DNA of 37,348 nucleotides from DATGMS01 sp040905145 (GTDB lineage Bacteria > Bacteroidota > Bacteroidia > Cytophagales > Cyclobacteriaceae), in contig JBBDSC010000112.1 of NCBI GenBank assembly GCA_040905145.1, positions 1 through 37,348 of the forward strand, written 5' to 3'. The notes beneath the pieces were generated by a model. It was given only the letters and a program-made list of their open reading frames with translations, had not been told where the DNA came from and ran no database searches. Position numbers and translations under genes: made by a program. How positions within the stretch are numbered: position 1 is the first letter of the stretch; each line of letters starts with the position of its first letter. Of the stretch, positions 1 to 9,447 are shown piece after piece.

Positions 1-1221
1 ATTCTTTTTTATTCCATTTAAACGACCGCCAATAGTCAGCCAGTTATTGAGCTTGGATTCAAGATTAACGGTTAAACCATAACGTTCTGAATTTGTATTT
101 AGAATAATACCATCCTGGTTCAGATAATTTAGGGAGATATAAAATTTGGTTTGTTCAGAACCACCATTTATCGACAAGTTGTGCTCAGAAATGGGTGCGG
201 TTTTGAATACCTCATCAAAAAAGTTGGTGTTGGGATACCTATACGGGTCATTGTTGTTTCTAAAATCGTTTATCACATCCTCCGGGAACAAAGGACTTCC
301 TCCCTGATTAACAAGGGCCTGATTCCACATGCCCATGTATTCAACACTATTATCAATGATATCATACCTTCTTCCCAAGGATTGCAAGCCAAAATAACTC
401 CCAAAATTCACCCGGGTTTGTTCATTGTATTTCCCTGATTTCAGTGTTATCAAAATAACTCCATTGGCTGCTCTTGAGCCATAAATGGCAGAACTGGCAG
501 CATCTTTTAACACGGTCATGCTTTCAATATCATTAGGGTTGATTTCGTTCATCGAGCTTTCAACCCCGTCCACAAGTACTAAGGGATTTGAATCATTTAG
601 CGTTCCCCATCCTCTTACACGTATCTGAGCCGCATCGCTTCCTGGTTTTCCTGTGTTCTGGCTTACCCAAATACCAGGAACTAAACCGCTAAGAGCCTGG
701 GAAGCATTGGTAAGCGGCCTATTTTCAAGTTCCTCATCGAAGTTAATGGTTGATACGGCACCTGTTAAATTTTCTCTTTTCTGTGTACCATACCCTACAA
801 CTACCACCTCATCCAAAGAAGCCACATCTTCGCTTAATGTCACATCAATTATCTTTTGATCCCCAATCTCCATACTTTGGGTTATAAAACCTATAAACGA
901 AAACACCAAAGTGGATCCTTCAGGCACGGATAAAGTATATTTCCCATCCAGGTCCGTAGCCGTTCCTATGGTCGTTCCCGGTACCGATACGGTCACCCCT
1001 GGGATGGGTTCTCCAGTCTCGTCAATAACGGTTCCCGTAATCTCCACATCTACCTCTTGGTAGTCCATCGAAGCAGAGGCCTCTTCTATTTTGCTCGGTT
1101 TTTCAACAGGGATATTACCATTGGCTGCCAACAAAAGGCTCATCGTGATACATTGAATGAGAAGGGCATGACTAAATCTCTTGGTCATGTGGAGTACATG
1201 AATCAGTACTTTATTTTTCAT
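1..1221 (-). CDS. SusC-type TonB-dependent receptor, N-terminal 407 codons (cut by window edge), lacks STN domain
   Basis: Outer-membrane TonB-dependent receptor of the SusC/RagA family, which imports oligosaccharides with a SusD lipoprotein. The frame is open from the ATG at 1221 to the left edge, so the C-terminal barrel is missing only because the window ends. Seen: a leader peptide; a carboxypeptidase-regulatory-like domain (about residues 60-130, with EITGTVIDETGEPIPGV); the family hallmark DEVVVVGYGTQK; and the plug motif VLKDAASSAIYGSRAANG. It is a close paralogue of the receptor at 5860-9269; leader, linker and plug align almost residue for residue. The 78-residue block holding the STN signalling domain in that paralogue is absent, with the join at about 1111-1120. 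A decayed fecR lies just upstream, where the paralogue has an intact one. It therefore probably works as a plain transporter. Family assignment is certain; the substrate is unknown. Confidence 0.93.
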   Translation of the reverse strand, partial: MKNKVLIHVLHMTKRFSHALLIQCITMSLLLAANGNIPVEKPSKIEEASASMDYQEVDVEITGTVIDETGEPIPGVTVSVPGTTIGTATDLDGKYTLSVPEGSTLVFSFIGFITQSMEIGDQKIIDVTLSEDVASLDEVVVVGYGTQKRENLTGAVSTINFDEELENRPLTNASQALSGLVPGIWVSQNTGKPGSDAAQIRVRGWGTLNDSNPLVLVDGVESSMNEINPNDIESMTVLKDAASSAIYGSRAANGVILITLKSGKYNEQTRVNFGSYFGLQSLGRRYDIIDNSVEYMGMWNQALVNQGGSPLFPEDVINDFRNNNDPYRYPNTNFFDEVFKTAPISEHNLSINGGSEQTKFYISLNYLNQDGIILNTNSERYGLTVNLESKLNNWLTIGGRLNGIKKN

Positions 1222-1395
1222 ATCTTTACATGTTAATTGTTAAGCTGTTTGTAAATGGTTTAGGATAACTTCTTCCGGAATGGTGGGTTTGGTTGTTTAC
1301 ATTCCAGAGGTTACTACATTGTGAATAGGCTGATGGTGTTGATCAGCCTATTTTAGTCGTATGATATCTGATATCTCATAGGCAATTTGCTTTTT
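1222..1395 (-). promoter_or_regulatory. Conserved fecR-susC spacer, decayed-locus copy, with hairpin
   Basis: This spacer is clearly similar along its length to the one between the intact fecR and its SusC (9270-9447). Shared blocks include TATCTTTACATG next to the start codon and AGCTGTTTGTAAATGGTT. It contains a perfect 11-bp inverted repeat, AATAGGCTGAT at 1324-1334 and its complement at 1342-1352, with a 7-base loop. A weaker repeat around TTCCGGAATG lies at about 1274-1310. There is no U-tract, so it does not look like a simple intrinsic terminator. A role in receptor expression is an inference. Confidence 0.5.
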
Positions 1396-1491
1396 TTACG
1401 GGGCTGTAAAATTCATCATTACTTTATCATCGTGGATTTCAAAGTGAAACCTGGCGGAATAAATTAGCCCTTTGGTCCATGCAATATACCT
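1396..1491 (-). pseudogene. fecR (FecR/DUF4974 anti-sigma factor) remnant, about 31 codons
   Basis: On the minus strand an open stretch reads AWTKG fused to LIYSARFHFEIHDDKVMMNF and then a stop. The intact FecR at 9448-10539 has AWTKG in mid-protein and ends with LSYSARFQFKIQDDKVMMNF. The remnant is therefore the extreme C-terminus joined to a short mid-protein piece. The former start region is also recognisable: ATTATGGATATT of the intact gene corresponds to ATTAGGTATATT here, so the ATG is lost. Just upstream (1505-1555) the 5' leader of the intact gene is also conserved. About 1 kb of coding sequence has been deleted. It cannot encode a working anti-sigma factor. Confidence 0.85.
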
Positions 1492-1504
1492 AATAATTTG
1501 TTAT

Positions 1505-1555
1505 AGCTACAAGGAGAGAAAAGAAAAACTTCTCCTTCTAATTTCAATTATTTTT
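1505..1555 (-). promoter_or_regulatory. Copy of the fecR 5' leader hairpin
   Basis: AAGGAGA at 1511-1517 pairs perfectly with TCTCCTT at 1531-1537 across a 13-base loop. The flanking bases match the leader of the intact fecR (10555-10605). The stem is as good as, or better than, the intact copy although the gene behind it is gone. Function is unknown; it may have controlled fecR translation or separated the sigma and fecR messages. Confidence 0.4.
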
Positions 1556-1602
1556 TAAAAATACTGCTTACATTTTGGGCTTTTTTTATTCTTCAGACAT
1601 TG

Positions 1603-2646
1603 CTATCCTTCTTCCCCAAAAACATAAGTAAGAGCCCAATAGCTGTACAGCTGGTAAAACTTAATCTTCCCGCTGGCTCTCTCCCTTTTCAGGTTTTCAT
1701 AGGCCCTTACTGCATCTTCCGGCTTGCTGTCAAGGGATCCTGATATTTCCTGGAAGGCCCTGGAGGCAAACAATACCAGGGAAGGTTCATCTGCCAACAT
1801 ATGCCGTGCTATTACCGGGCCTGCTTGCGTGTCACCCAATTCGATCAGCAGTTTGGCCGCCTCAACCTGTACTGCCGGAATTTCATCCTTGAGCAATCGC
1901 TCGAGTCTCTTCCGCACTTCCGGGGCATCTGGTCCGACTTCTCTGGCTGTGATTACTGCCCAATACCTTACCAGCCCCTCAGGGTGTTCCATGTACTTGA
2001 TAAGGTCTGCCGGTTCCGCATCAGGTACTAGCATGAGATCACAGACCTCCAGAATCTGCGACAGTGGGTACTGACCGCTCTCTCTTGCAAACTCAAAGGG
2101 GTTGCTATTTCCGGAAAGCCGGATAAGCTCTGGCTCTGGGGCAAAGCCCGTGTCAGCGTTCTTTATAATTTCATACCTCAGGGTGTTCCTAAAATCTTCC
2201 AAAACTTCTTGGTAGGCGGAATCAGCTGCAAGATTCCTGATCTGGTGGGGATCATTTACCACATCATAGAGTTCCTCCACCATTCTCCGCGGGGCAAGCA
2301 GATTCTGCTGAGGGCCTGCGAGATGCATTGCGGTATCCTTTCGGGATACCTTTATGATCTCAGAGATCCCAGTAACAGGATGGTGGTCCATTTTTGAAAC
2401 CTTACGGATTCTGTTCAAGCAAGAGGTATCAAATCCCCTGAAATGTGGGGCAAAGGAATAATTATCCCCAAGGTGCCATTTACCAAAATGCCCGATGGCA
2501 TAACCGTTGTATTTGAAAATATCAGCAAGTATTGTCTCATTTTCATACAGCCAATTTCGTCCACCATAGGTATGCCACACCCCAGCCCTTCGGAAATCGC
2601 GTCCTGTCAATAAAGAAGCCCGGGTAGGGGCACAATAAGGAGAAAC
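1603..2646 (-). pseudogene. Decayed sulfatase (S1 family) with C-terminal HEAT-like repeats
   Basis: Reading from about 2646, the frame starts abruptly at VSPYCAPTRASLLTG, the formylglycine motif (C-x-P-x-R) of type I sulfatases, and continues to FGKWHLGDN. There is no signal peptide and none of the N-terminal metal-binding DD segment that must come before it. After RGFD the text stops looking like sulfatase for about 30 residues, then resumes near VEELYDVVNDPHQIRNLA, a late sulfatase motif. Roughly the middle 200 residues are therefore missing too. The last about 170 residues look like HEAT repeats (AVQVEAAKLLIELGD). Family members with this build are usually above 550 residues. The in-frame start at 2688 lies inside the neighbouring sulfatase and is probably fortuitous. 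Inferred non-functional. The original may have been an arylsulfatase or heparan-N-sulfatase-like enzyme; substrate unknown. Confidence 0.8.
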
Positions 2647-2654
2647 ATGTTTTT

Positions 2655-4238
2655 TCACCTTTGACTTTCTAAATTTGCTCCGGCCCAACGATCTCTAGGG
2701 TATGTTCTATAATTTACCTCAACATCGTTTTTTTGGACTATTCCAGGAGTGCTACGTCCTTTATTAATTTGTTCTTCAAGCAGGGTAGTAAGACTTTCCA
2801 CCACCTCTGGATTTTCAGCACTCAAATCTGTCGTTTCTGATACGTCGTCTTCTAAATTAAACAACTGAATATTACTTTTTGATTCTGGAGCATCTTCGGC
2901 ATTACTTTCTCTCCCGGCAGGAGCCCCAAAAACCAATTTCCATTTTTCCTGTCTGATCGCAAATTCCCCTGAGACGGAATGGTTGATAATATCTTTTCGC
3001 ACTGAAAATCCCTCTTTATCAAACAATGCCTGCAAAAAACTGTGACTGTCTTCTCCAGCTCCGGGAGGAAGTTGATGGTTGACAAGTTCCGCACAGGTAC
3101 TAAAAACATCCGTCAGAGATAACAACTGATCATTAGTACTTCCTGCAGAAACCCGCCCCGGCCAACGAACAATAAAAGGTACTCGATGGCCCCCTTCCCA
3201 AATGTCTCCTTTACCTCCCCGGTACTGGCCACTGGGGTAATGTCCGGCGTTGACCAGTTCATCCCAACCCGTATATTTTGAATGGCCGTTATCGGCAGTA
3301 AAGATGACCAAGGTGTTTTCAGCAATACCAGCTTCATCAATGGCTTTGAGAATTTCCCCTGCTGACCAATCAGTTTCCATTACAAAATCAGCGATGGGGG
3401 CTATACCGCTTTTACCCTTAAATTCTTTGGAAGGTGCTACAGGTTCATGAGGGGAGGTCATGGAAAAATACAGGAAGAATGGTTCTTCTTTTTTCGCTTT
3501 TTCCTTTATGTATTCAGTGGCTTTTTTTGTTATTGTTGGTAAGATTTCATCCATTTTCCACCCGGGCAGCATGGGACCAAGCACTCCGTCCAAATCAGAA
3601 GTCACCTTTCTCGACGTCGGCAACCCAACTGTCCGGTCATTCTCAATAAAACTATATGGTGGAAAATTTGGCACTGATGTACCGAAATAATAATCAAATC
3701 CGCGTGTCACAGGGCCCTCTGCAATTGGTTTGGTAAAATCCCATTGCGCTGAACTCAAGATATTATATTCCCCCATCGTGCTTTGTTGCGGGCCCGGCCA
3801 CATCCACCCAAGATGCCATTTTCCTATGGCTGCTGTACGATAACCATTTTTATTCAGAAAACCGGGAAGTGTCAAGCGTTCAGCATTGATAAGCGGAGGC
3901 TCATAACTTCCTAATACATGCCGTTGCAAACGGGTCCGCCAGCTATATCGGCCGGTGAGTATTCCATATCGCGTGGGCGTACATACAGCAGAAGGGCTGT
4001 GGGCATCTGTGAAACTAAGACCCTCCGACACGAACTTGTCCAAGAACGGCGTTGGTATTTTGTTTTCCGGAAAATGGGCTTGGATATCCCCCACCCCAAA
4101 ATCATCAGCCAAGATTACAACGATGTTTGGTAATTTTTGGGCTATCCCTGATTGGATGTTTGGCAAAACAAGTAAAGCCAGAGTGATAAAAAGAATATGT
4201 ATTTTGTTTGACTGCAATATTTTTAGTTTATTTTCCAT
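2655..4238 (-). CDS. Secreted sulfatase (type I, S1 family)
   Basis: Formylglycine-dependent sulfatase of 527 residues that hydrolyses sulfate esters, probably on a glycan in the periplasm or at the cell surface. Seen: a hydrophobic signal peptide (about 1-34); metal-binding D45-D46 in VVILADDFG; nucleophile motif C86-T-P-T-R followed by YGILTGRY; K140 and H142 in GKWHLGW; H264 in SPHEP; D316-N317 in FTADNGH; K343 in YRGGKG. All usual catalytic positions are present, so the enzyme looks active. Maturation needs a formylglycine-generating or anaerobic maturase, not in this window. It begins 53 bases after the SusD at 4292-5855 and likely shares its operon, pointing to a sulfated substrate. Its stop lies directly against a decayed second sulfatase, which marks a deletion junction. 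The exact S1 subfamily cannot be assigned by eye. Confidence 0.93.
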   Translation of the reverse strand: MENKLKILQSNKIHILFITLALLVLPNIQSGIAQKLPNIVVILADDFGVGDIQAHFPENKIPTPFLDKFVSEGLSFTDAHSPSAVCTPTRYGILTGRYSWRTRLQRHVLGSYEPPLINAERLTLPGFLNKNGYRTAAIGKWHLGWMWPGPQQSTMGEYNILSSAQWDFTKPIAEGPVTRGFDYYFGTSVPNFPPYSFIENDRTVGLPTSRKVTSDLDGVLGPMLPGWKMDEILPTITKKATEYIKEKAKKEEPFFLYFSMTSPHEPVAPSKEFKGKSGIAPIADFVMETDWSAGEILKAIDEAGIAENTLVIFTADNGHSKYTGWDELVNAGHYPSGQYRGGKGDIWEGGHRVPFIVRWPGRVSAGSTNDQLLSLTDVFSTCAELVNHQLPPGAGEDSHSFLQALFDKEGFSVRKDIINHSVSGEFAIRQEKWKLVFGAPAGRESNAEDAPESKSNIQLFNLEDDVSETTDLSAENPEVVESLTTLLEEQINKGRSTPGIVQKNDVEVNYRTYPRDRWAGANLESQR

Positions 4239-4291
4239 TTCTTTTTTGTTTAAATGAAATTATCAATAATTTATTGGTTATTTTATCTCGA

Positions 4292-5855
4292 TCACCATCC
4301 AGGATTTTGACTAAGATTTTTGTTTAAAGAAATCTCTCTCTCAGGAATAGGCAATAAATCAAAGTGCTCCAGATATCCATCAGGAAATTTAGTTTCTAAC
4401 AAATTCCCGTTATGATCCCGGACTTCTACAGGGTAAATATCCTTTCCAATATCCCATCTTATTATATCTGACCAATACAAACCTTCCAAAGCAAATTCAA
4501 TCCTTCGCTCGTGTCTTAGCTTTTCACGTGCTTCGGCTTGAGATAATCCCATTGGAAGAGCTGTTATTTTAACATCAACCCTTTCTGCTCTTATCCTGTT
4601 AATTAAAGCAATGGCCTCATCAATATTCCCATTTGTTTCAATTATTGCCTCAGCTTTAGATAAAATCACATCAGCGTATCGCATGATTATATTATTTAAA
4701 TAGGATTGGCCAGAGGTGGGGAAGTCTGCTTCCGAATCAATACGGTATTTCCTGCTGCCCAAATGCTTTAATCTATTTCCTGCATGGTTAAATGCTCCCC
4801 CTGGGTATAAGTAAGCCGGGAAACGATAACCCATAAAATAAGCACCCGGTACTATTACTGTAAATTCCAGGCGGGGATCTCTTCCTTCGTAAGGATTTTC
4901 CGGATCTACTTCCGAACCATCTATCATTTCATAAGCATTTACCAAATCGTCAGTGGGAACATATCTGTTCCCACGGTTCCAGTTACCTGTGCCTGTTCCA
5001 CAATATTGATCATGCAATGAGCCTTGAGAATTTTCTCCTGATATATATTGGACATCAAAAATAACCTCCTGATTATTCTCATTTTCTATCTTAAATAGCC
5101 CTTCATAACTTGGGAACAATGAATATTTATTTAACGCCTCTATTTGCTCTATTATCTCTAAAACTTGCTCATATTTATTTTGATATAAATAGGTTCTCAT
5201 TTTCATACCCAAAGCGGCCCCTTTGGTCGCTCTTCCAACTTCTGGCGCATCAGCATGAAGGTTTTCTATAGCCACATTGTAATCGGAAATCACCTGATTC
5301 CAGCTTTCCTCTGCCGTAGCTCTGCCAATATTCCTGGCTTCCTCAGTGGTAAGAGCTGATTCTACTATGGGAACACCTCCATAACTTTCCACCAGTTTTG
5401 AGTAAGCCAGCCCCCTTAAAAAATGTGCCTCGCCCAAAATAGGTTGATTTAACTTCTTCGTTCAATTCGACCTCTTCCAGTGCATTCAATAAATAATTTG
5501 CCCTGAAAATAATAGCATAGCATCTGGTCCAACGGAAAGTTACGATATCACCGTCACTGGAAGAGAGCTGGCCATTCCCGGCTTTTGCAATAGGAGTATT
5601 GCCCCAATTAAAGGCATTTGGCGTTGCACCATCAAGGATCCCAAACCCAAAGAGTCCCTCATTGTAAATTGAATTTTCCCGTAATAAGGCATATACCCCG
5701 TTTAACAGTAATTTTATATCCCCTTCATTTTGAGGAAAGTTGGCTGAAGTAATCTTATCTTCAGGATAGAATTCTAAAAGATTATCTTCGCAACTAGTAA
5801 GGGGGATTAGCAAAATAAATGATAATATATATATAAAGGTTATTCTGGTTTTCAT
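4292..5855 (-). pseudogene. SusD/RagB family lipoprotein, interrupted by a one-base frameshift
   Basis: Substrate-binding surface lipoprotein that caps the SusC channel. The N-terminal part (5855 down to about 5450) has a lipoprotein signal ending LTSC (Cys22) and the SusD start (EDNLLEFYPEDKIT). It runs through NEEVK and then leaves frame. The downstream frame resumes with QPILGEAHFLRGLAYSKLV, a classical SusD helix, continues through GRATKGAALGMK and MRYADVILSKAEA, and ends QNPGW as SusD proteins do. Removing one base in the AGGTTGATTTAAC stretch (5441-5453) joins the halves into about 520 residues, the normal family length. It starts 4 bases after the SusC stop. It is either a true mutation or an assembly/sequencing error; the sequence alone cannot tell. 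Confidence 0.9.
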
Positions 5856-5859
5856 GGTA

Positions 5860-8800
5860 TTAAAAATTTAAGTTGAGACCAAAGGAGATTATTCTTGGAA
5901 TGGGATAAATATTGTCGCCTGAATCAAAGGTGTTTCTTTCAGGATCATAACCTTCATAATCTTTAGTCACAACAGTAAAAACATTTTGGCCATTGGCATA
6001 AAGATATATTTTTTGTAATCCTAGCCGTGAGGTAATTCCATCGGGGAAGGTATATCCCAGCTGAATGTTCTTGAGTTTTACGAAGTTAACTTCCTGAACC
6101 CAAAAAGAGGATGGCTCATTATCCCATGAGTTATCAAACTTTACACTCGGTATATCCGAGTCTGTATTCTCAGGAGTCCAGGCATTTTCCATCGCTTCAA
6201 GAAAACCATAGTTTCCCAGGAGGTATCCGTGAATTGATTTTTGGTATACATGCTGACTCCTGCTATCCCCTGAAATAAAAGATTTAGGTCAAAACCCCGA
6301 TATTTGAAGCTGGGGGATAAGCCAAATGTGAATTTTGGAATGGTGTTCCCAATGCCTTGTTTATCTTCAAAATCTATTTTACCATCATTATTTACATCCT
6401 CAAATTTTAAATTCCCAGCGGTTGGTTTAAAGCCATTGGAATGCATATGTTCCATAGCTTCCCCATCAGACTGATAAATACCAATGGCCTTATATCCATA
6501 TAAGGTCCTGTAAGAATACCCTTCTCTTATCAAATACAATTGGTCAGGTGAATCTCCTCCTCTGAATTCTGTGACTTCATTTTTAATATAGGTTAGGTTA
6601 AAACCCATATTAAACCCTACTTGCTTTCTGTCAAATTTTAAATTGTTGTAATTGGCAATAAACTCAAACCCATCATTGGACATTTCACCCACATTTTGGA
6701 ATGGAGCAGTTACCCCTCCCATAATCAAAGGAATAGGCAATTGTACAATTATACCTTCTGTCTTTTTCTGAAAAAAATCAGCCTCAACACTGACCCTGTC
6801 TTCTAGCAAGCCAATTTCAATACCAATATCCAGGGTTGTGGCTGTTTCCCAGGTTATATTTTCGTCAACTATTGAGGTGACTGCTGCTCCTGGTGATAAA
6901 CTGCCATTATAGCTATAACTCAAGTTATTATTTTGGTCAATAACTGTAAGATAAGGCCAGTAACCTGATATATTTTGATTTCCTAATTGTCCCCATGATG
7001 CCCGTAATTTTAAATTCGAAAAAAGGCCCATATTCTGGATAAACTCCTCATCAGAAAGTCTCCAACCTGCAGAAAAACCTGGAAAAACTCCCCATCTGTT
7101 ATCTTCTCTAAACCGGGAAGAGGCATCAGCTCTGAGATTGGCTTCAAATAAATATTTACCTAACCATGAGTAGTTAACCCGTCCAAAATAAGAGAACATT
7201 TTCAGTCCATTCATATTCCCTTCCCCCTGTATCCCCAAAGTACCTGCATCCACCTGGGTCAGGCCTTCTTTGGGAGGATCAGATCTACGTGCATACAGGC
7301 TTTGGATTTTATTGGTCTCAAACTGTATACCTGCAATGGCAGAAACCTCATGTATTCCTTCAAAATCTTTATTGAAATTTATAGTAGAAAATAAATTGTT
7401 ATTCAACATTGAGATTTGTCCTCTGCTAATTTCCAACCCTTCTCTATTATAGTTAATGGTCTTTGTCTCAATGCCGGAATCGGTATAACCAAATAAGCTG
7501 ATGTTGTGCTTATCAGTTAGGTTCCAATTTCCATTGGATGCAAAAGTGGTTTTTAATGACCAATTATCATTAAATTTAACGTCGGCACTCAAATTTAACG
7601 TTAAAGCATTCTCTTCCGCCTTTGTCAAGCCATTAGCAGCATCAATTAAAGGGTTTCTATTATCATATAGAAAATTTCCATCCTGATCAATGGCTTGTAC
7701 TGAACCAAAGCGACCATCTCTGGTATAAGGAGCTATAAATGGCGCAGCACCCCGCAGCATAAAAAATATACGGCCTAAAGATCCATAGGTATTGTCAACA
7801 TAAGGTTCTTCTGAATCTCTTCTTATATAATTAATCCGGCCGCTTACCTTCAGCCAATCATTAACATTGGATTCCACATTCGCTCTGATTCCATACCTGG
7901 TAGAATTGGTATTGGGTACGATGCCTTCCTGGTTTAAATAATTCAAAGAAAGGAAGGAGGATGTTTGAGAGGAACCGCCACTAATTGAAACATTATGTTC
8001 ATGAATGGAGGCTGATCTAAACAATTCATCAAACCAATTGGTACTGGGATATTTATAAGGATCATTGCTATTTCTAAAATCTGAAATAAGTTTTTCAGAA
8101 AAAAGTGGACTGGCACCTTCATTGGCTAAAGCAAGATTAGTTAAATCCATTTGTTCAGCACTATCATCGATGACATCATACCTTCTCCCTAATTTTTGAA
8201 CACCTACATATGAATTAATATTTACTTGCATTTTTTCATTATGCTTACCCATTTTTGTAGTAATGAGAATCACACCATTTGCTGCTTTTGAACCATAGAT
8301 AGCAGCACTCGCAGCATCTTTTAGTATAGAAATATTTTGGATGTCATTGGGATTTAATTGATCAAAAGAACCTTCCACACCGTCTATAATTATGAGTGGA
8401 TTGGAATTATTTAAAGTCCCCCATCCTCTCACCCGTATTTGGGCACCATCACTTCCCGGTTTGCCTGAGTTTTGACTTACCCATATTCCGGATGCTGTTC
8501 CCCCAAGTGCCTGGGAAGCATTGGTAATTGGGCGGTTGGTCAACTCATCATCAAACTCCACAGTCGATATAGCCCCCGTTAAATTTACTTTCTTCTGTGT
8601 TCCATACCCCACTACCACCACCTCATCCAAGGAGGTCATATCTTCAAGTAAAGTAACATTGATAATACTTTGGTCTCCTACTGAAATTTGTTGTGCCTCA
8701 AAGCCTATAAAAGAGAAAACCAGAGTCGAACCTTCCGGAACAGAAAGGGTATATTTACCCTCAATATCGGTGGCCGTTCCTATTCCCGTACCCGGTACCG

Positions 8801-9269
8801 ATACCGTCACCCCAGGGATCGGTTCTCCGGTCTCGTCCACAACGGTTCCGGTAATCTCCACCTCTACCTCCTGGTTAGCTATCAATACGGAGCCTTCCTC
8901 CAATTTGTCGGGTTTTTTAACATGAATGTTCTGATTTACCTGTTTAAATTCCAGATGGGACTGGGCGGAGATCTCCACCAGTAAATCGTAAAGTGTTTGC
9001 CGCTTTCTTTCAACAGTTATTGTTTGAAACCTTTCAAGCTCCTTATTGGTATAAACAAAGTTGTATCCTGTCTGCTTTTCAATCTGTGAAAAGGCCTTTC
9101 CTATGGGCATATCACTGAGCCCGATGCGAACAATCACCTCATCAATGCCTTTTACCTGGGCCTTGCCATTGCCTGCCAATAAAAGGCTCATGGTGATACA
9201 TTGAAGAAGGAGGGCATGAATAAATCTTTTGGTCATGTGGAATACATGTAGGAGTACTTTATTTTTCAT
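5860..9269 (-). pseudogene. SusC-type TonB-dependent transducer with STN domain, interrupted by a one-base frameshift
   Basis: Outer-membrane receptor of the signalling type: it imports glycan and reports occupancy to the FecR anti-sigma factor. The start MKNKVLLHVF at 9269 is preferred over an in-frame ATG 129 bases upstream because a leader peptide follows it and the paralogue at 1221 starts identically. Order: leader (1-38), STN domain (about 40-115), carboxypeptidase-like domain (about 137-212), DEVVVVGYGTQKK (215-227), plug, barrel. Near the C-terminus the frame breaks after SMYTKN. The other frame carries YLLGNYGFLEAMENAWTPEN and the final beta-strand segment ending NLNF. One extra A in the A5 run (plus-strand T5, 6238-6242) restores about 1136 residues. 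It lies 178 bases behind fecR and 4 bases ahead of the SusD, both consistent with one operon. Confidence 0.92.
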
Positions 9270-9447
9270 ATCTTTACATGGTTTGTTGTTAAGCTGTTTG
9301 TAAATGGTTGATGATAAACTTCTTCCGGAATGCCGGATTTGGTCGTCTACCTTCCGGAGGTGACTGTATGGAATAGGCTGATGATGTTGGCGCATCATCG
9401 GTCTATTTTGGTTTTTGATATTTGCTATCTCATAGGCAAATTGTTTT
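9270..9447 (-). promoter_or_regulatory. fecR-susC spacer with conserved hairpin
   Basis: An intergenic stretch between fecR and its receptor gene. It contains a long inverted repeat, 9372-9386 against 9393-9407 (15 positions, 13 Watson-Crick matches, 6-base loop), and a second repeat around CCGGAA (about 9325-9360). The spacer is conserved at 1222-1395. The hairpin has no following U-tract on the minus strand. It could stabilise or partly terminate the message so that regulators and receptor are made in different amounts; this is an inference. Confidence 0.5.

Noticed and set aside
2647..2688. ATG at 2688 as start of the second sulfatase
   Set aside because: The first 14 codons (MGRSKFRKSKVKKH) lie inside the 3' end of the preceding sulfatase in another frame and show no signal peptide or sulfatase similarity.
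6230..6250. Programmed -1 ribosomal frameshift in the SusC
   Set aside because: The bases before the shift (ACC AAA AAT) do not fit a standard slippery heptamer, no stimulatory structure was seen, and SusC genes are not known to use one. A run-length change is simpler.
8521..8925. Plus-strand open frame of 134 codons opposite a SusC gene (similar ones at 24072, 28779 and 30978)
   Set aside because: Each lies fully inside a strongly supported minus-strand gene. The translations are low-complexity Ser/Thr/Pro-rich mirror images of the conserved SusC region and recur in each paralogue.
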